A DNA stretch of 64,000 nucleotides, taken from Candidatus Woesebacteria bacterium (GTDB lineage Bacteria; Patescibacteriota; Microgenomatia; UBA1406; HO2-37-13b). The notes beneath the pieces are model-generated. The model had not been told where the DNA came from and made no database searches. It saw only the letters and a list, made by a program, of their open reading frames with translations. A program made the translations under genes and the position numbers. Positions 1-8,450 of the stretch are shown here, piece after piece. The stretch spans positions 27,849 through 91,848 of the forward strand of contig JAGOSW010000002.1 in assembly GCA_018062135.1 (NCBI GenBank). The letters run 5' to 3'. Position 1 is the stretch's first letter. Every line of letters starts with the position of its first letter.

Positions 1-21
1 AACATTGTGATCTTCTTCCAT
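1..21 (-). CDS. possible 5' end of a minus-strand gene running off the left edge
   Basis: An ATG on the minus strand at 21 opens a frame (M-E-E-D-H-N-V) that leaves the window after seven codons. There is no SD in front of it. Only the first residues are visible, so this may be chance. Confidence 0.2.
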
Positions 22-156
22 CTTTTAACTCAGTACTCTTCAAGAATGCCTTCAAAGTCTGCTTAGAAACACGGTGATATAATATTTGTAAGCGGAAGAC
101 GTTAATTTCCGACCGATTGCCAGGGTAAGTACCCTGCTCGAACGGAAGGAAGGACG
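22..156. promoter_or_regulatory. intergenic leader of the first G+C-rich islet
   Basis: A TATAAT box lies at 78-83 on the plus strand with no convincing -35 hexamer. It is followed by a small hairpin (CAGGGT 121-126 with ACCCTG 131-136). A strong purine-rich SD (GGAAGGAAGG, about 144-153) precedes the GTG at 157. Promoter and hairpin are seen; any regulatory role is inference. Confidence 0.4.
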
Positions 157-369
157 GTGCAACAATCAGTAGTCATTAACTACGCGGATCACATTCGGGG
201 ATTCAGAGCAGGTAGAGGTTCAGGATTGGCTCGAGTTTTTGCCAATCTGCCGCAATGGACAGATGACGACGTTGAAAAGGTGGTCGCTGAGCGCGAGCGG
301 ATGGACGAGGAGCATAGAAAGGCTCGCCACATCTCTCGCGAATGTCTGGACACCGAGTTCACCATCTGA
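157..369 (+). CDS. small hypothetical protein, G+C-rich islet 1, gene A
   Basis: A 70-residue protein of unknown function starting at GTG 157 with a close, strong SD. It is hydrophilic and charged: a basic N-terminal third (R-G-F-R-A-G-R-G) is followed by a probable helix rich in E, R and D. No signal peptide, membrane segment or known motif is visible. Its base composition is clearly more G+C-rich than EF-Tu downstream. Gene B follows after a 25-base gap with its own SD, so the two form a small operon closed by the hairpin at 634-661. Confidence 0.6.
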   Translation: MQQSVVINYADHIRGFRAGRGSGLARVFANLPQWTDDDVEKVVAERERMDEEHRKARHISRECLDTEFTI

Positions 370-394
370 TCTCCCAATTCAAGAAAGGAAAGTC

Positions 395-613
395 ATGGGA
401 CATTCCGATGACCAAAGGGAGGATTTGCTGGCAGCAGCGGCAGCCAAAGTTCGTGCAGCCATGAATTCGCCAGAGGAGATCCGCAAAGGTCTTGAGGGGA
501 TCACCGCGGAAGATCTCCACAGTCCGCAGCTCGCCGAGATACTACGGCGAACAGAGACGCTCGATCCAGACGTAATGAATCGAGAGATTTGGAACAGAGG
601 GATTGGTTCGTGA
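395..613 (+). CDS. small hypothetical protein, G+C-rich islet 1, gene B
   Basis: A 72-residue protein. I start it at the ATG at 395, preceded by an AAAGGAAA SD, rather than at upstream in-frame starts that would overlap gene A. It is alanine- and glutamate-rich (A-A-A-A-A-K-V-R-A-A near residue 15) and predicted mostly helical. One stretch counted inside it (481-540) is 62 % G+C, against about 30-40 % in the ribosomal region. Function unknown; no family recognised. It ends just before a strong terminator. Confidence 0.6.
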   Translation: MGHSDDQREDLLAAAAAKVRAAMNSPEEIRKGLEGITAEDLHSPQLAEILRRTETLDPDVMNREIWNRGIGS

Positions 614-633
614 CTTAGCCGACGTCTTTCACC

Positions 634-667
634 GAGAGCGGGCCCTGCCCGGCCCGCTCTCATCTTC
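634..667 (+). terminator. G+C-rich intrinsic terminator of islet 1
   Basis: An 11-bp perfect stem (634-644 with 651-661, arm GAGAGCGGGCC) with a 6-base loop, followed by a T-containing tail. It closes the two-gene islet before the EF-Tu promoter. Confidence 0.75.
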
Positions 668-679
668 TATTAATGCTTC

Positions 680-708
680 TTGCAATTTAAAATTGCATTT
701 CGTATAAT
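680..708 (+). promoter_or_regulatory. EF-Tu promoter
   Basis: TTGCAA (680-685), a 17-base spacer, then TATAAT (703-708). An inverted repeat TGCAATT/AATTGCA (681-697) overlaps the -35 box and spacer and could be an operator. The leader is about 75 bases and contains a weak AACAG/CTGTT hairpin, so this highly expressed gene is not leaderless. Confidence 0.75.
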
Positions 709-791
709 TCATGAAATCTAGCCCATAACAGGAGTAATTTCTGTTGAGGGTCTTTGTTGTTATTTAAAAGTTACACTTTACACCACATAAA

Positions 792-1979
792 ATGGCAAAA
801 GGAACATTTACGCGAAATAAACCTCACGTCAATATTGGTACTATTGGTCACGTTGACCATGGTAAGACCACTACAACTTCAGCTATCCACTTCGTTCTAG
901 CGAAAAAAGGGTTGGCAGAAGCACTTAAATACGAAGACATTGATAAAGCTCCAGAAGAACGAGAAAGAGGAGTCACCATTAATGTACATCACTCTGAGTA
1001 TGAAACAGAAAAGAGACATTATGCTCATATTGATGCTCCAGGTCACGCAGACTACATTAAAAACATGATTACAGGTGCCGCCCAAATGGATGGTGCTATT
1101 CTTGTTGTATCTGCTCCAGACGGCCCAATGCCACAAACTCGTGAGCACGTTCTACTTGCAAAACAAGTAAACGTTCCAGCGATGGTTGTGTATCTTAATA
1201 AAACCGATATGGTTCAGGATCCTGAAATTCTAGAACTAGTTGAAATGGAAGTTCGTGATCTTCTTACGAAGTACGGATATCCAGGAGATGATGTTCCAGT
1301 TATCAAAGGATCATCCCTAAAGGCTATTGAGGGCGACCCAGCAGCAGAACAAGCAATTCTTGACTTGATGCAAGCTGTTGATGATTACATTCCAGATCCA
1401 GTACGTGATACAGAAAAGCCTTTCCTTATGCCAGTTGAGGACGTCTTCACCATTCAAGGTCGAGGTACTGTCGCAACAGGTCGTGTGGAAAGAGGTACTA
1501 TCAAGACTAATGACGAAATTGAAATCGTCGGACTTGGTCACGATAGTAAGAAAACCACAATTACTGGTGTGGAAATGTTCAGAAAAACATTAGACACAGC
1601 AGAAGCTGGTGATAACGTTGGACTTCTTCTTAGAGGTGTCGAAAAAACCGATATTGAAAGAGGACAAGTTATTGCTAAGTCTGGAACCGTTACACCACAC
1701 ACCGAATTCGAGGCAGAAATTTATGTCTTGAAGAAGGAAGAGGGTGGACGACACAGTCCTTTCTTTAAGGGTTACCGCCCACAGTTTTACATCAGAACAA
1801 CTGATGTAACTGGAGAAGTAACACTTCCAGAAGGAGTAGAAATGGTAATGCCAGGTGATAACATTAAGATCAATGCAACACTTATTTACCCTGTTGCGAT
1901 CGAAGAAGGTCTCCGTTTTGCTATCCGTGAGGGTGGAAAAACCGTAGGAGCTGGTGTTATGACCAAAGTTAACAAGTAA
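792..1979 (+). CDS. tuf: translation elongation factor Tu
   Basis: A 395-residue GTPase that carries aminoacyl-tRNA to the ribosomal A site. Visible signatures: G1 GHVDHGKT (residues 19-26), the G2 region RGVTI, G3 DAPGH, and G4 as NKTD where many bacteria have NKCD. The beta-barrel domains 2 and 3 follow, and the protein is full length. The ATG at 792 has no SD, as in most backbone genes here. S10 lies about 80 bases downstream, which recalls the str-S10 arrangement, but fusA, rpsL and rpsG are not in view. Confidence 0.98.
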   Translation: MAKGTFTRNKPHVNIGTIGHVDHGKTTTTSAIHFVLAKKGLAEALKYEDIDKAPEERERGVTINVHHSEYETEKRHYAHIDAPGHADYIKNMITGAAQMDGAILVVSAPDGPMPQTREHVLLAKQVNVPAMVVYLNKTDMVQDPEILELVEMEVRDLLTKYGYPGDDVPVIKGSSLKAIEGDPAAEQAILDLMQAVDDYIPDPVRDTEKPFLMPVEDVFTIQGRGTVATGRVERGTIKTNDEIEIVGLGHDSKKTTITGVEMFRKTLDTAEAGDNVGLLLRGVEKTDIERGQVIAKSGTVTPHTEFEAEIYVLKKEEGGRHSPFFKGYRPQFYIRTTDVTGEVTLPEGVEMVMPGDNIKINATLIYPVAIEEGLRFAIREGGKTVGAGVMTKVNK

Positions 1980-1997
1980 TTAGTTCATTACATCCAT

Positions 1998-2021
1998 CAG
2001 CCCTGGCATTAGCCGGGGCTG
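1998..2021 (+). other. hairpin between tuf and S10
   Basis: A 10-bp stem (1998-2007 with 2012-2021) with one G-T pair and an ATTA loop. It lacks a T-tract (ACAAGG follows), so it is more likely a processing or stability hairpin than a terminator. The role is inferred. Confidence 0.5.
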
Positions 2022-2057
2022 ACAAGGATGATAAAGTTATAAGCACATACACATACA

Positions 2058-2369
2058 ATGCCAAAAGGAAAGATAAGAATTAGGCTTAAGTCATTTGACC
2101 ATCGTCTTATTGATGAAACGTGTCAAAAACTTATCGACACCGCTACAAAAACGGGTGCTTCCTTTTTAGGTCCTATTCCCCTTCCAACAAAAATTGAAAA
2201 ATACGTTGTAAACAAGGCGGCATTTATTGATAAAGATGCTCGCGAACACTTCGGCTTAAAAACTCACAAACGCGTTCTAGATATCGTCAATCCTACAAAC
2301 CAAACCATTGATTCACTTATGCATCTTGATCTTCCCGCTGGTGTCAGTGTGGAAGTTAAGATGGGATAA
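2058..2369 (+). CDS. rpsJ: ribosomal protein S10 (uS10)
   Basis: A 103-residue 30S head protein, also the NusB partner in antitermination. The [14 protein letters not shown] start and the central GPIPLPT segment are diagnostic. No SD. It normally heads the S10 operon directly before L3; here three unrelated genes (2379-5772) and a new promoter separate it from L3. Confidence 0.97.
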   Translation: MPKGKIRIRLKSFDHRLIDETCQKLIDTATKTGASFLGPIPLPTKIEKYVVNKAAFIDKDAREHFGLKTHKRVLDIVNPTNQTIDSLMHLDLPAGVSVEVKMG

Positions 2370-2378
2370 TCAAACTCC

Positions 2379-3032
2379 ATGATACAAGCAGTCCTCTTCG
2401 ATGTTGATGGAACGTTAGTTAACTCCCTGGATAATTTTTTAAATGCCTATAAAAAAGTCCTAAAATACTATGGATTTAGTTTTTCAGATAGGAAAGTTGT
2501 TAATCTGTGTTTTGGTCGAAAAGAAGAAGTAATTTGTTCAGATTTAGGAATTCCCAACAAGGTAGAAGAATTCAGAGCTATGTACTTCGATGAGGTAAAG
2601 AAAGCAATGCCAAAACTTAATCTTTTTTCTGATACTTTAGAAACAATTACTGATCTTAAGAACAAGAAAATTAAATTAGCGATCATTACATTTGCTGTAG
2701 GATGGTACTTGGAAGAAATCTTCAGGATTTTTAACATTAAGAAGGACTTCTCTGTAGCTTTAAGTACTGATGACGTTATCAATCCTAAACCACATCCTGA
2801 AGCTGTATATAAAGTATGCAGCGAACTCAGGATTGATCCAAATGCTGCGTTGGTTGTTGGAGATTCCAAGGGAGATATTCTTATGGGTAAAAGTGCAGGC
2901 AGTAAAACCGTGCTGTATACTCCTGAAGATAATATGAAGATCTACTCTTTTAAAGAATTAGAAGAAGAAGCAAAACCTGACTTTGTTATAAAACGCCTAT
3001 CAGACTTAGCAAGCGTGATCGGCTCGATTTAG
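2379..3032 (+). CDS. HAD-superfamily phosphatase (phosphoglycolate-phosphatase-like)
   Basis: A 217-residue soluble hydrolase. Motif I is DVDGT (residues 8-12, D8 nucleophile and D10 acid), motif II is near IITF, the motif III lysine is in NPKPHPE, and motif IV is GDSKGD (about 161-166). The insertion between motifs I and II suggests a small helical cap (subclass I: phosphoglycolate phosphatase, PpaX or beta-phosphoglucomutase-like). The substrate cannot be told. It starts 9 bases after S10 without an SD and may be co-transcribed with it. Confidence 0.85.
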   Translation: MIQAVLFDVDGTLVNSLDNFLNAYKKVLKYYGFSFSDRKVVNLCFGRKEEVICSDLGIPNKVEEFRAMYFDEVKKAMPKLNLFSDTLETITDLKNKKIKLAIITFAVGWYLEEIFRIFNIKKDFSVALSTDDVINPKPHPEAVYKVCSELRIDPNAALVVGDSKGDILMGKSAGSKTVLYTPEDNMKIYSFKELEEEAKPDFVIKRLSDLASVIGSI

Positions 3033-3034
3033 TG

Positions 3035-3040
3035 TATACT
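3035..3040 (+). promoter_or_regulatory. -10 box of a leaderless gene
   Basis: TATACT lies 7 bases before the ATG at 3048, and no SD is present. This spacing would put transcription start at or next to the start codon. Confidence 0.55.
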
Positions 3041-3047
3041 TTTGAGT

Positions 3048-3350
3048 ATGAAACAGCCACAGTTTCTTGATGACGCTTTCTCTTTAATTTGTTCCCATCT
3101 TCTTACAACCTTCATTCGCAAACATAAAGATTACGGTAAAGATAATATTCTCGATACAGGGGAGATGGGCATAATTTTTCGTGTTAACGACAAAGTAAAC
3201 CGCCTGAAAAATCTTCAGCAGAATAATAAAGAACCGCAGAATGAGTCGCTCGACGAAACATGGATAGATATAGCAGTCTATGCTGTAATTGCCATCTTGT
3301 ATCGCAAGGGATGGTTTCAAAAGCTTGATTTAAAGGAGCTTTCCAAGTAA
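3048..3350 (+). CDS. DUF1599-like protein (nucleotide modification associated domain 1 type)
   Basis: A 100-residue all-helical protein. The pattern KHKDYG (about residue 25), GIIFRVNDKVNRL (about 45-57) and SLDETWIDIAVYAVI resembles DUF1599, a MazG-like fold often found in phage nucleotide-modification clusters; family assignment is from memory of the pattern. I chose the ATG at 3048 over an upstream TTG because a TATACT box sits 7 bases before it. Activity unknown; a nucleotide pyrophosphohydrolase-type role is inference. Confidence 0.65.
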   Translation: MKQPQFLDDAFSLICSHLLTTFIRKHKDYGKDNILDTGEMGIIFRVNDKVNRLKNLQQNNKEPQNESLDETWIDIAVYAVIAILYRKGWFQKLDLKELSK

Positions 3351-3363
3351 CGCATACTTTGTT

Positions 3364-3369
3364 TATAAT
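3364..3369 (+). promoter_or_regulatory. -10 box of the P-type ATPase gene, leaderless
   Basis: TATAAT followed by 6 bases and then the ATG at 3376; no SD. A weak TTCCAA is at the -35 distance. Confidence 0.6.
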
Positions 3370-3375
3370 CAAAGT

Positions 3376-5772
3376 ATGGCTGAATATAAAGGTCTCACGC
3401 AGGACATAGTTCAAAAACAACTTTCTGAGTTTGGTGAAAATAAGCTTCCATCAAAGAAAAGACTTTCTGTTCTCACTCGTTTTATCCACCAATTCTCTTC
3501 ACCACTCATATATATTCTCGTTGCCGCCGGCGTCATTACGTACCTTTTGGGCCACTATACAGATGCGCTCATAATATTTGTTGCTGTATTTCTCAATACA
3601 GTACTGGGTTACTATCAGGAAAGTAAAGCAGAAAACGCATTAGAGGCATTAAAAAGTATTATTCAGCCTGTTACCAATGTATACAGAAAGGGACAGCTTG
3701 AAAAAATTCCCGTACATTTAATTGTCCCGGATGATATTGTCGTCTTGCACCAGGGCGATAAGGTTCCTGCTGATGGCATTGTTCTCGAGTCAGTTCAGCT
3801 TTCGACAAACGATGCTATCTTAACAGGAGAGAGTATTGCAATTCGCAAAAAAGTTAATGATACAGTCTACATGGGAACAACCGTTCTGACGGGACGAGCA
3901 GTCTTTCGGATAACCTCAACTGGCGTAAACACCAAAATTGGTTCGATTGCCGATAGATTATCTTCAACAAAAGAACCGCTCACACCCTTACAACAACGTA
4001 TTCAATCGCTCGCTCATGTTCTCGCAGCAGGTATTGTGAGTATCTCAATCGTTGTTTTTCTGATTGGTTTAATGCAAGGCGTTCCCATTCATGATATGTT
4101 TACGACTTCAGTAGCGCTCGCTGTTGGCGCAATTCCTGAAGGCTTAACTATTTCACTTACGGTGATCTTGTCGCTTGGAATGCAACGTATTTTAAAGAAG
4201 AAAGCTTTGGTAAGACGTCTAGTTGCTGCTGAAGCATTAGGATCAGTAACAGTAATAGCGACAGACAAGACAGGAACGCTCACTGAGGGAATTATGCGCG
4301 TTACAGATACGAAGCTTACTAATCTACATGACGCACTTGATGTTGCGTGTTATGCGAACAACTTAGATGATCCGATTGAATTTGCGCTCTGGGACTGGGT
4401 TTCAGAGAATAATATCGATCCAGAAACAAAAAATAAAAATATTGTGCGTCAAGATGAGGTTCCTTTTGACAGTATTAATAAGTACATGAGCGTCACCATT
4501 GATGGGGTGACGTATTTAAAAGGCGCACCAGAAGTCGTAATGAAGCTTTCACAACTTTCTGTGGCGGAAAAGAAAAAGATGATCGAACAGCTTACAGAAT
4601 GGTCGATGAAAGGACTTCGTGTTATTGCGTGCGCAAAAAAATCATCTAAAAGCAAAAAATTTACGTGGATTGGACTTATTGGAATTGAAGATCCTGTACG
4701 AATAGGATTGGGTAATGTTTTTGAAGAATGTAATAAGGCAGGCATTCGTATCATAATGATGACAGGTGACTACGTAGGAACGGCAGAAGCCATATGGAAG
4801 CAGGTTACCCATGGTAACGATAAAGAAGTCATAACGGTAACTGGTGAGGAACTAGACAAGATGTCGGATGAAGAAGTTCTGGATCGTATCGGAACACTAG
4901 ATATTTGTGCGAGAGTATCGCCAATGCAAAAGTTGCAACTAGTACAAGCATTGCAAAAGAGAGGAGAAATTGTTGCGCTTATTGGCGATGGGGTAAATGA
5001 CGCACTTGCACTTAAAGCCTCGCACTTGGGTGTCGTCGTTGGTGAGGCATCGGATGTAGCTAAAGAGACAGCCGATATGGTTTTGCTTGATTCCAATTTT
5101 AGGACAATTATTCAAGTTATACGGGAGGGAAGAGGAATATTTGATAATATTCAGAAAGTTATTTTGTATCTTCTGTCAGATAGTCTGAGTCAAATAATGT
5201 TAGTTGTTGGTACTATCCTTTTGGGCTTTCCTATTGCTCTAACTGCTGCACAGATTTTATGGATTAACATTATTACCGATGGATTGCCTTCGCTTGCGCT
5301 AACTTTTGAACCGTATGATGTATCGAAAACACGAAATTTCCCTAGAGCTCAAAGCTCGCTATTAAGCTTACCGCTTGTAGTATTTATGCTCTGCGTAAGT
5401 TTCTCTATTGGTGCCATAGGCTTAGCATTGTATTCATATTTCCTAAGCATTACTTCACTTGAGGTGGCAAGAACTGTCGTATTTAGCTATGTTGCTTTAT
5501 CTACAATGCTACTGGTCTTTCCGCTGAGAACTCTTCTCTTACCTATATGGAAAGTATCTTTCTTTAATAATCCTGTTTTACTTTTATCTGTCGCCATAGG
5601 TATTCTTATACAATTGTTTGTCATTCAACTAACATCATTACAGTTTATTATTAATACAGCACCGTTGTTAATTGATGAGTGGATGTATATTATTGGAGGA
5701 GTTGCATTAGTGCTGGTCTTGGTTGAAATCTTAAAGGCAATAATGCGCTATTTTAAGTTAGATGTTCGTTGA
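3376..5772 (+). CDS. P2-type (calcium-like) cation-transporting ATPase
   Basis: A 798-residue membrane pump. In order: a cation-ATPase N-terminal domain, M1-M2, an actuator domain with LTGES, M4 with the PEGL motif (P254-L257), the phosphorylation motif DKTGT (D297), KGAPE of the nucleotide-binding domain, MTGD, GDGVNDALAL in the hinge, and six C-terminal membrane segments. This matches the P2A family (SERCA/PMCA-like Ca2+ pumps). The ion is inferred; monovalent cations are not excluded. It has its own leaderless promoter and sits as an insertion between S10 and L3. Confidence 0.9.
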   Translation: MAEYKGLTQDIVQKQLSEFGENKLPSKKRLSVLTRFIHQFSSPLIYILVAAGVITYLLGHYTDALIIFVAVFLNTVLGYYQESKAENALEALKSIIQPVTNVYRKGQLEKIPVHLIVPDDIVVLHQGDKVPADGIVLESVQLSTNDAILTGESIAIRKKVNDTVYMGTTVLTGRAVFRITSTGVNTKIGSIADRLSSTKEPLTPLQQRIQSLAHVLAAGIVSISIVVFLIGLMQGVPIHDMFTTSVALAVGAIPEGLTISLTVILSLGMQRILKKKALVRRLVAAEALGSVTVIATDKTGTLTEGIMRVTDTKLTNLHDALDVACYANNLDDPIEFALWDWVSENNIDPETKNKNIVRQDEVPFDSINKYMSVTIDGVTYLKGAPEVVMKLSQLSVAEKKKMIEQLTEWSMKGLRVIACAKKSSKSKKFTWIGLIGIEDPVRIGLGNVFEECNKAGIRIIMMTGDYVGTAEAIWKQVTHGNDKEVITVTGEELDKMSDEEVLDRIGTLDICARVSPMQKLQLVQALQKRGEIVALIGDGVNDALALKASHLGVVVGEASDVAKETADMVLLDSNFRTIIQVIREGRGIFDNIQKVILYLLSDSLSQIMLVVGTILLGFPIALTAAQILWINIITDGLPSLALTFEPYDVSKTRNFPRAQSSLLSLPLVVFMLCVSFSIGAIGLALYSYFLSITSLEVARTVVFSYVALSTMLLVFPLRTLLLPIWKVSFFNNPVLLLSVAIGILIQLFVIQLTSLQFIINTAPLLIDEWMYIIGGVALVLVLVEILKAIMRYFKLDVR

Positions 5773-5797
5773 CTTGTATTATATCTTGTTATATAAT
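5769..5797 (+). promoter_or_regulatory. strong promoter of the L3 ribosomal operon
   Basis: TTGACT (5769-5774), a 17-base spacer and a perfect TATAAT (5792-5797). The -35 box overlaps the stop codon of the ATPase gene. Transcription would start near 5804, about 105 bases before the L3 ATG. Confidence 0.85.
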
Positions 5798-5851
5798 GCA
5801 GTTTGCATGTTTTGCCTAATGCCACACTCAGCATTTAGTACATAGCAGCAT

Positions 5852-5894
5852 CAGATTGGAAGGCTTCTAAAAAGCCCCAGTCTGGGGTTTTTTT
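5852..5894 (+). promoter_or_regulatory. attenuator in the L3 operon leader (antiterminator/terminator switch)
   Basis: Terminator: CCCCA (5875-5879) pairs with TGGGG (5883-5887), followed by seven T. Alternative fold: CAGATTGG (5852-5859) pairs with CCAGTCTG (5877-5884, one G-U) around an inner GGCTT/AAGCC hairpin (5862-5876). The two folds share bases 5875-5887 and exclude each other. The element lies between the operon promoter and the L3 start at 5910, so premature termination would silence the whole cluster. The ligand, perhaps a ribosomal protein such as L4, is a guess. Confidence 0.7.
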
Positions 5895-5909
5895 ATTTAA
5901 AAAAGTTCT

Positions 5910-6683
5910 ATGATCGCCAAATTTATTCTCGGTACAAAAGGAGCTACGTCGCAGGTGTTTTCTGACAAAGGAGACAGAATGCCCGTAACATTTATTAAAA
6001 CAAGACCCTGTCATGTGGTAAACGTGAGGACTATGGATACTCACGGCTACTGGGGACTTCAACTTGCATTTGGTCAAGCAAAGAATATTTCCAAGCCAAC
6101 ACAGGGAATATTAAAAAAAGCGGGGGTAAAAGCCCCGCTTCGTTTTTTAAGAGAGGTGCGACTTTCGTCATGCGAGCTTGTTGAAGATGGAAAAAAGAAA
6201 GGTCTAAAAGTCGGCGAAACTTCTTTTATGATCGGTGATGAAGTTCCACCTACCTATTTTGCGAAAGGCGATATGGTTACAGTGACTGGTAAATCAAAAG
6301 GAAAAGGTTTCCAAGGTGTCGTTAAACGACATAAGTTTGCAGGTGGTCCACGCACCCATGGTCAATCTGACCGTGAAAGATCTCCTGGATCTATTGGCCA
6401 AGGTACCACACCAGGTCGCGTATATAAAGGAAAAAGAATGGCAGGTCGTATGGGATACGAAACAGTTACAGTAAAGAATCTCTTGGTTGTCGACAGCCTT
6501 GAGGATGGGATCCTAATTAAAGGATTGGTCCCAGGACCAAGTGAGGGGCTCATTGCTATTTCTTCTGCTAATGCTGTTGCAGTGCCAGTTATGGAAGAGG
6601 TCATTGAAGAAGTAGTCGAAGAAGTAGTCGAAGAAGTTGTTGAAGAAGTTAAGCCAGAAGCTGAAACAGCTGAGGCAGAATAA
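5910..6683 (+). CDS. rplC: ribosomal protein L3 (uL3)
   Basis: A 257-residue protein of the peptidyl-transferase centre region. The core loop GKGFQGVVKRHKF...GGPRTHGQSDRERSPGS is intact. The length exceeds the usual ~205-210 because of a C-terminal acidic tail built from EEVVEEV repeats and a short E/A-rich end. It is the first gene of the large operon behind the attenuator, with no SD. Confidence 0.97.
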   Translation: MIAKFILGTKGATSQVFSDKGDRMPVTFIKTRPCHVVNVRTMDTHGYWGLQLAFGQAKNISKPTQGILKKAGVKAPLRFLREVRLSSCELVEDGKKKGLKVGETSFMIGDEVPPTYFAKGDMVTVTGKSKGKGFQGVVKRHKFAGGPRTHGQSDRERSPGSIGQGTTPGRVYKGKRMAGRMGYETVTVKNLLVVDSLEDGILIKGLVPGPSEGLIAISSANAVAVPVMEEVIEEVVEEVVEEVVEEVKPEAETAEAE

Positions 6684-6684
6684 C

Positions 6685-7386
6685 ATGGAAAAAACTAAAG
6701 AAGAAAGTACACCAAAGATAAAAAAAGAAGCATCAGTTAAGAAATTAACGGCGAAACTTTATATGGTTTCAGGTGATGAAGCGGGATCTGTAGAGCTTCC
6801 AGAAGGCATATTTAACGTAAATGCTTCTGAAAAATTACTTGCACAGTATGTGCGTGTGTACCTTGCAAACCAACGACAAGGAACGCATAAAACAAAAAAA
6901 AGAGGAGAAATTAATGCTTCAACAAGAAAAATTTATAAGCAAAAAGGTACAGGTCGTGCACGACATGGTGCAAAAAGCGCCCCAATCTTTGTCGGTGGAG
7001 GTGTTGCTCATGGTTTAGAGCCACGAGATTACACACTTAAAATGAATAAAAAACAGCGACAGAAGGCCCTTTATACAAGCTTAACACTTAAGAGAAAAGA
7101 TGAAGCACTTATGATTTTAAAGGATGCATCAACAGCAAGTGGCAAGACAAAAGAAATGAATCTTACATTAAAAAAGTGGGGCGTTGATATGAAGTCTAAA
7201 GCACTTTTTATCTATGCTCATGAAGAAAAGGATTCAGGATTTGGTCTGAGTTTAAGAAACATAGAATACGTGCACAGCACTGATTGTCATCTCTTAAACG
7301 CATATGAAGTTTTGAATGCAAAAAAGATTCTATTTACACAAGAAGGATTAAATGAGTTTATTAAGTTTAGAGGATTTGCAAAATGA
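6685..7386 (+). CDS. rplD: ribosomal protein L4 (uL4)
   Basis: A 233-residue 50S exit-tunnel protein. The start is the ATG at 6685, one base after the L3 stop; upstream starts would overlap L3. A lysine/glutamate-rich extension of about 20 residues precedes the family core, which has the tunnel-loop motif GTGRARHGAKSAPIFVGGG. L4 is an autoregulator of this operon in other bacteria, which makes it a candidate ligand for the leader attenuator. Confidence 0.96.
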   Translation: MEKTKEESTPKIKKEASVKKLTAKLYMVSGDEAGSVELPEGIFNVNASEKLLAQYVRVYLANQRQGTHKTKKRGEINASTRKIYKQKGTGRARHGAKSAPIFVGGGVAHGLEPRDYTLKMNKKQRQKALYTSLTLKRKDEALMILKDASTASGKTKEMNLTLKKWGVDMKSKALFIYAHEEKDSGFGLSLRNIEYVHSTDCHLLNAYEVLNAKKILFTQEGLNEFIKFRGFAK

Positions 7387-7676
7387 GAATTCAAGATATA
7401 TTAATTAAGCCAGTAGTAACTGAAAAAGCATTGAGTGGAAATGCTCAACAAGTATATGTGTTTCAGGTACAAAAAGAAGCCAGTAAGCATCAAGTAAAAG
7501 CAGTACTCGAAAAGCTTTTTAAAGTAGAAATTTCAGGCATAACATCGGTTACCACTAAAGGTAAAGTTCGAAGAGTAGGTAAGAGAATGCGATCAAAACA
7601 GCTATCTAGTATAAAAAAAATGTATGTGACTGTTAAAAAAGGAACTATTGATATAGTTCCAAGTTCCACACAATAA
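7383..7676 (+). CDS. rplW: ribosomal protein L23 (uL23)
   Basis: A 97-residue protein at the tunnel exit, where SRP and trigger factor dock. PVVTEKA near residue 11 and the central basic loop KGKVRRVGKRM are typical. It overlaps the L4 stop by 4 bases (ATGA), so translation is probably coupled. Confidence 0.95.
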   Translation: MRIQDILIKPVVTEKALSGNAQQVYVFQVQKEASKHQVKAVLEKLFKVEISGITSVTTKGKVRRVGKRMRSKQLSSIKKMYVTVKKGTIDIVPSSTQ

Positions 7677-7677
7677 C

Positions 7678-8445
7678 ATGGCAATTCGATTTTCAAACAC
7701 AAAACCAGAAAAGGGACTAACCTATATTCTTCCTAAAAAATCAGGAAGAGATAATACCGGTTCTATCTCAGTACGACACCAGGGTGGACGTCACAAAAGA
7801 TTCTATCGCATGATTGATTTTAAGCGAGATAAATTTGGAATAGAAGGAACTATTATTTCTGTCGAATACGATCCAAATAGAACAGCGAATATTGCACTTG
7901 TGGAGTATAAGGATGGCGAGAGAAGATATGTTCTCCATGCCGTCGGTATGGAAGCAGGTAATAAAGTTGTATCAGGAGTCTATGATAATATGCAAGTAGG
8001 AAGCGCTATGCCGCTTTCAGCGATTCCTTTAGGAGTGGAAATTCATAACATTGAGCTATATCCTGGAAAAGGTGGTAAGATTGTGAAGAGTGCTGGTTCA
8101 ACTGCTACTATTATTGCTAAAGACGATAAATACGCAGATGTAAAACTGCCTTCAAAAGAAGTCCGAAAGATTCTTCTTAACTGTATGGCGACCCTTGGTC
8201 GTATCAGTAATATTGAGCATAAATTAGAGAACTTAGGTAAAGCTGGAAGAAGTCGCCACATGGGCATCAGGCCAACCGTTCGTGGTGTAGCTCAGAACCC
8301 TCGTTCGCATCCACATGGTGGAGGAGAAGGTAAGAGTGGTCAGGGTATGCATCCAAAGACACCATGGGGTAAATCAGCCAGAGGTACGCGCACAAGAAAA
8401 CCAAAGTATAGTGATGCATTAATTGTTAAGAGAAGAAGTAAATAA
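7678..8445 (+). CDS. rplB: ribosomal protein L2 (uL2)
   Basis: A 255-residue 23S-binding protein. It has the RHQGGRHKRFYR segment near residue 33 and the conserved C-terminal NPRSHPHGGGEGKSG stretch with the functional histidine. The length is slightly short of the ~275 of model bacteria. S19 would be expected next but is absent here; L22 follows after 5 bases. Confidence 0.97.
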   Translation: MAIRFSNTKPEKGLTYILPKKSGRDNTGSISVRHQGGRHKRFYRMIDFKRDKFGIEGTIISVEYDPNRTANIALVEYKDGERRYVLHAVGMEAGNKVVSGVYDNMQVGSAMPLSAIPLGVEIHNIELYPGKGGKIVKSAGSTATIIAKDDKYADVKLPSKEVRKILLNCMATLGRISNIEHKLENLGKAGRSRHMGIRPTVRGVAQNPRSHPHGGGEGKSGQGMHPKTPWGKSARGTRTRKPKYSDALIVKRRSK

Positions 8446-8450
8446 TTATC

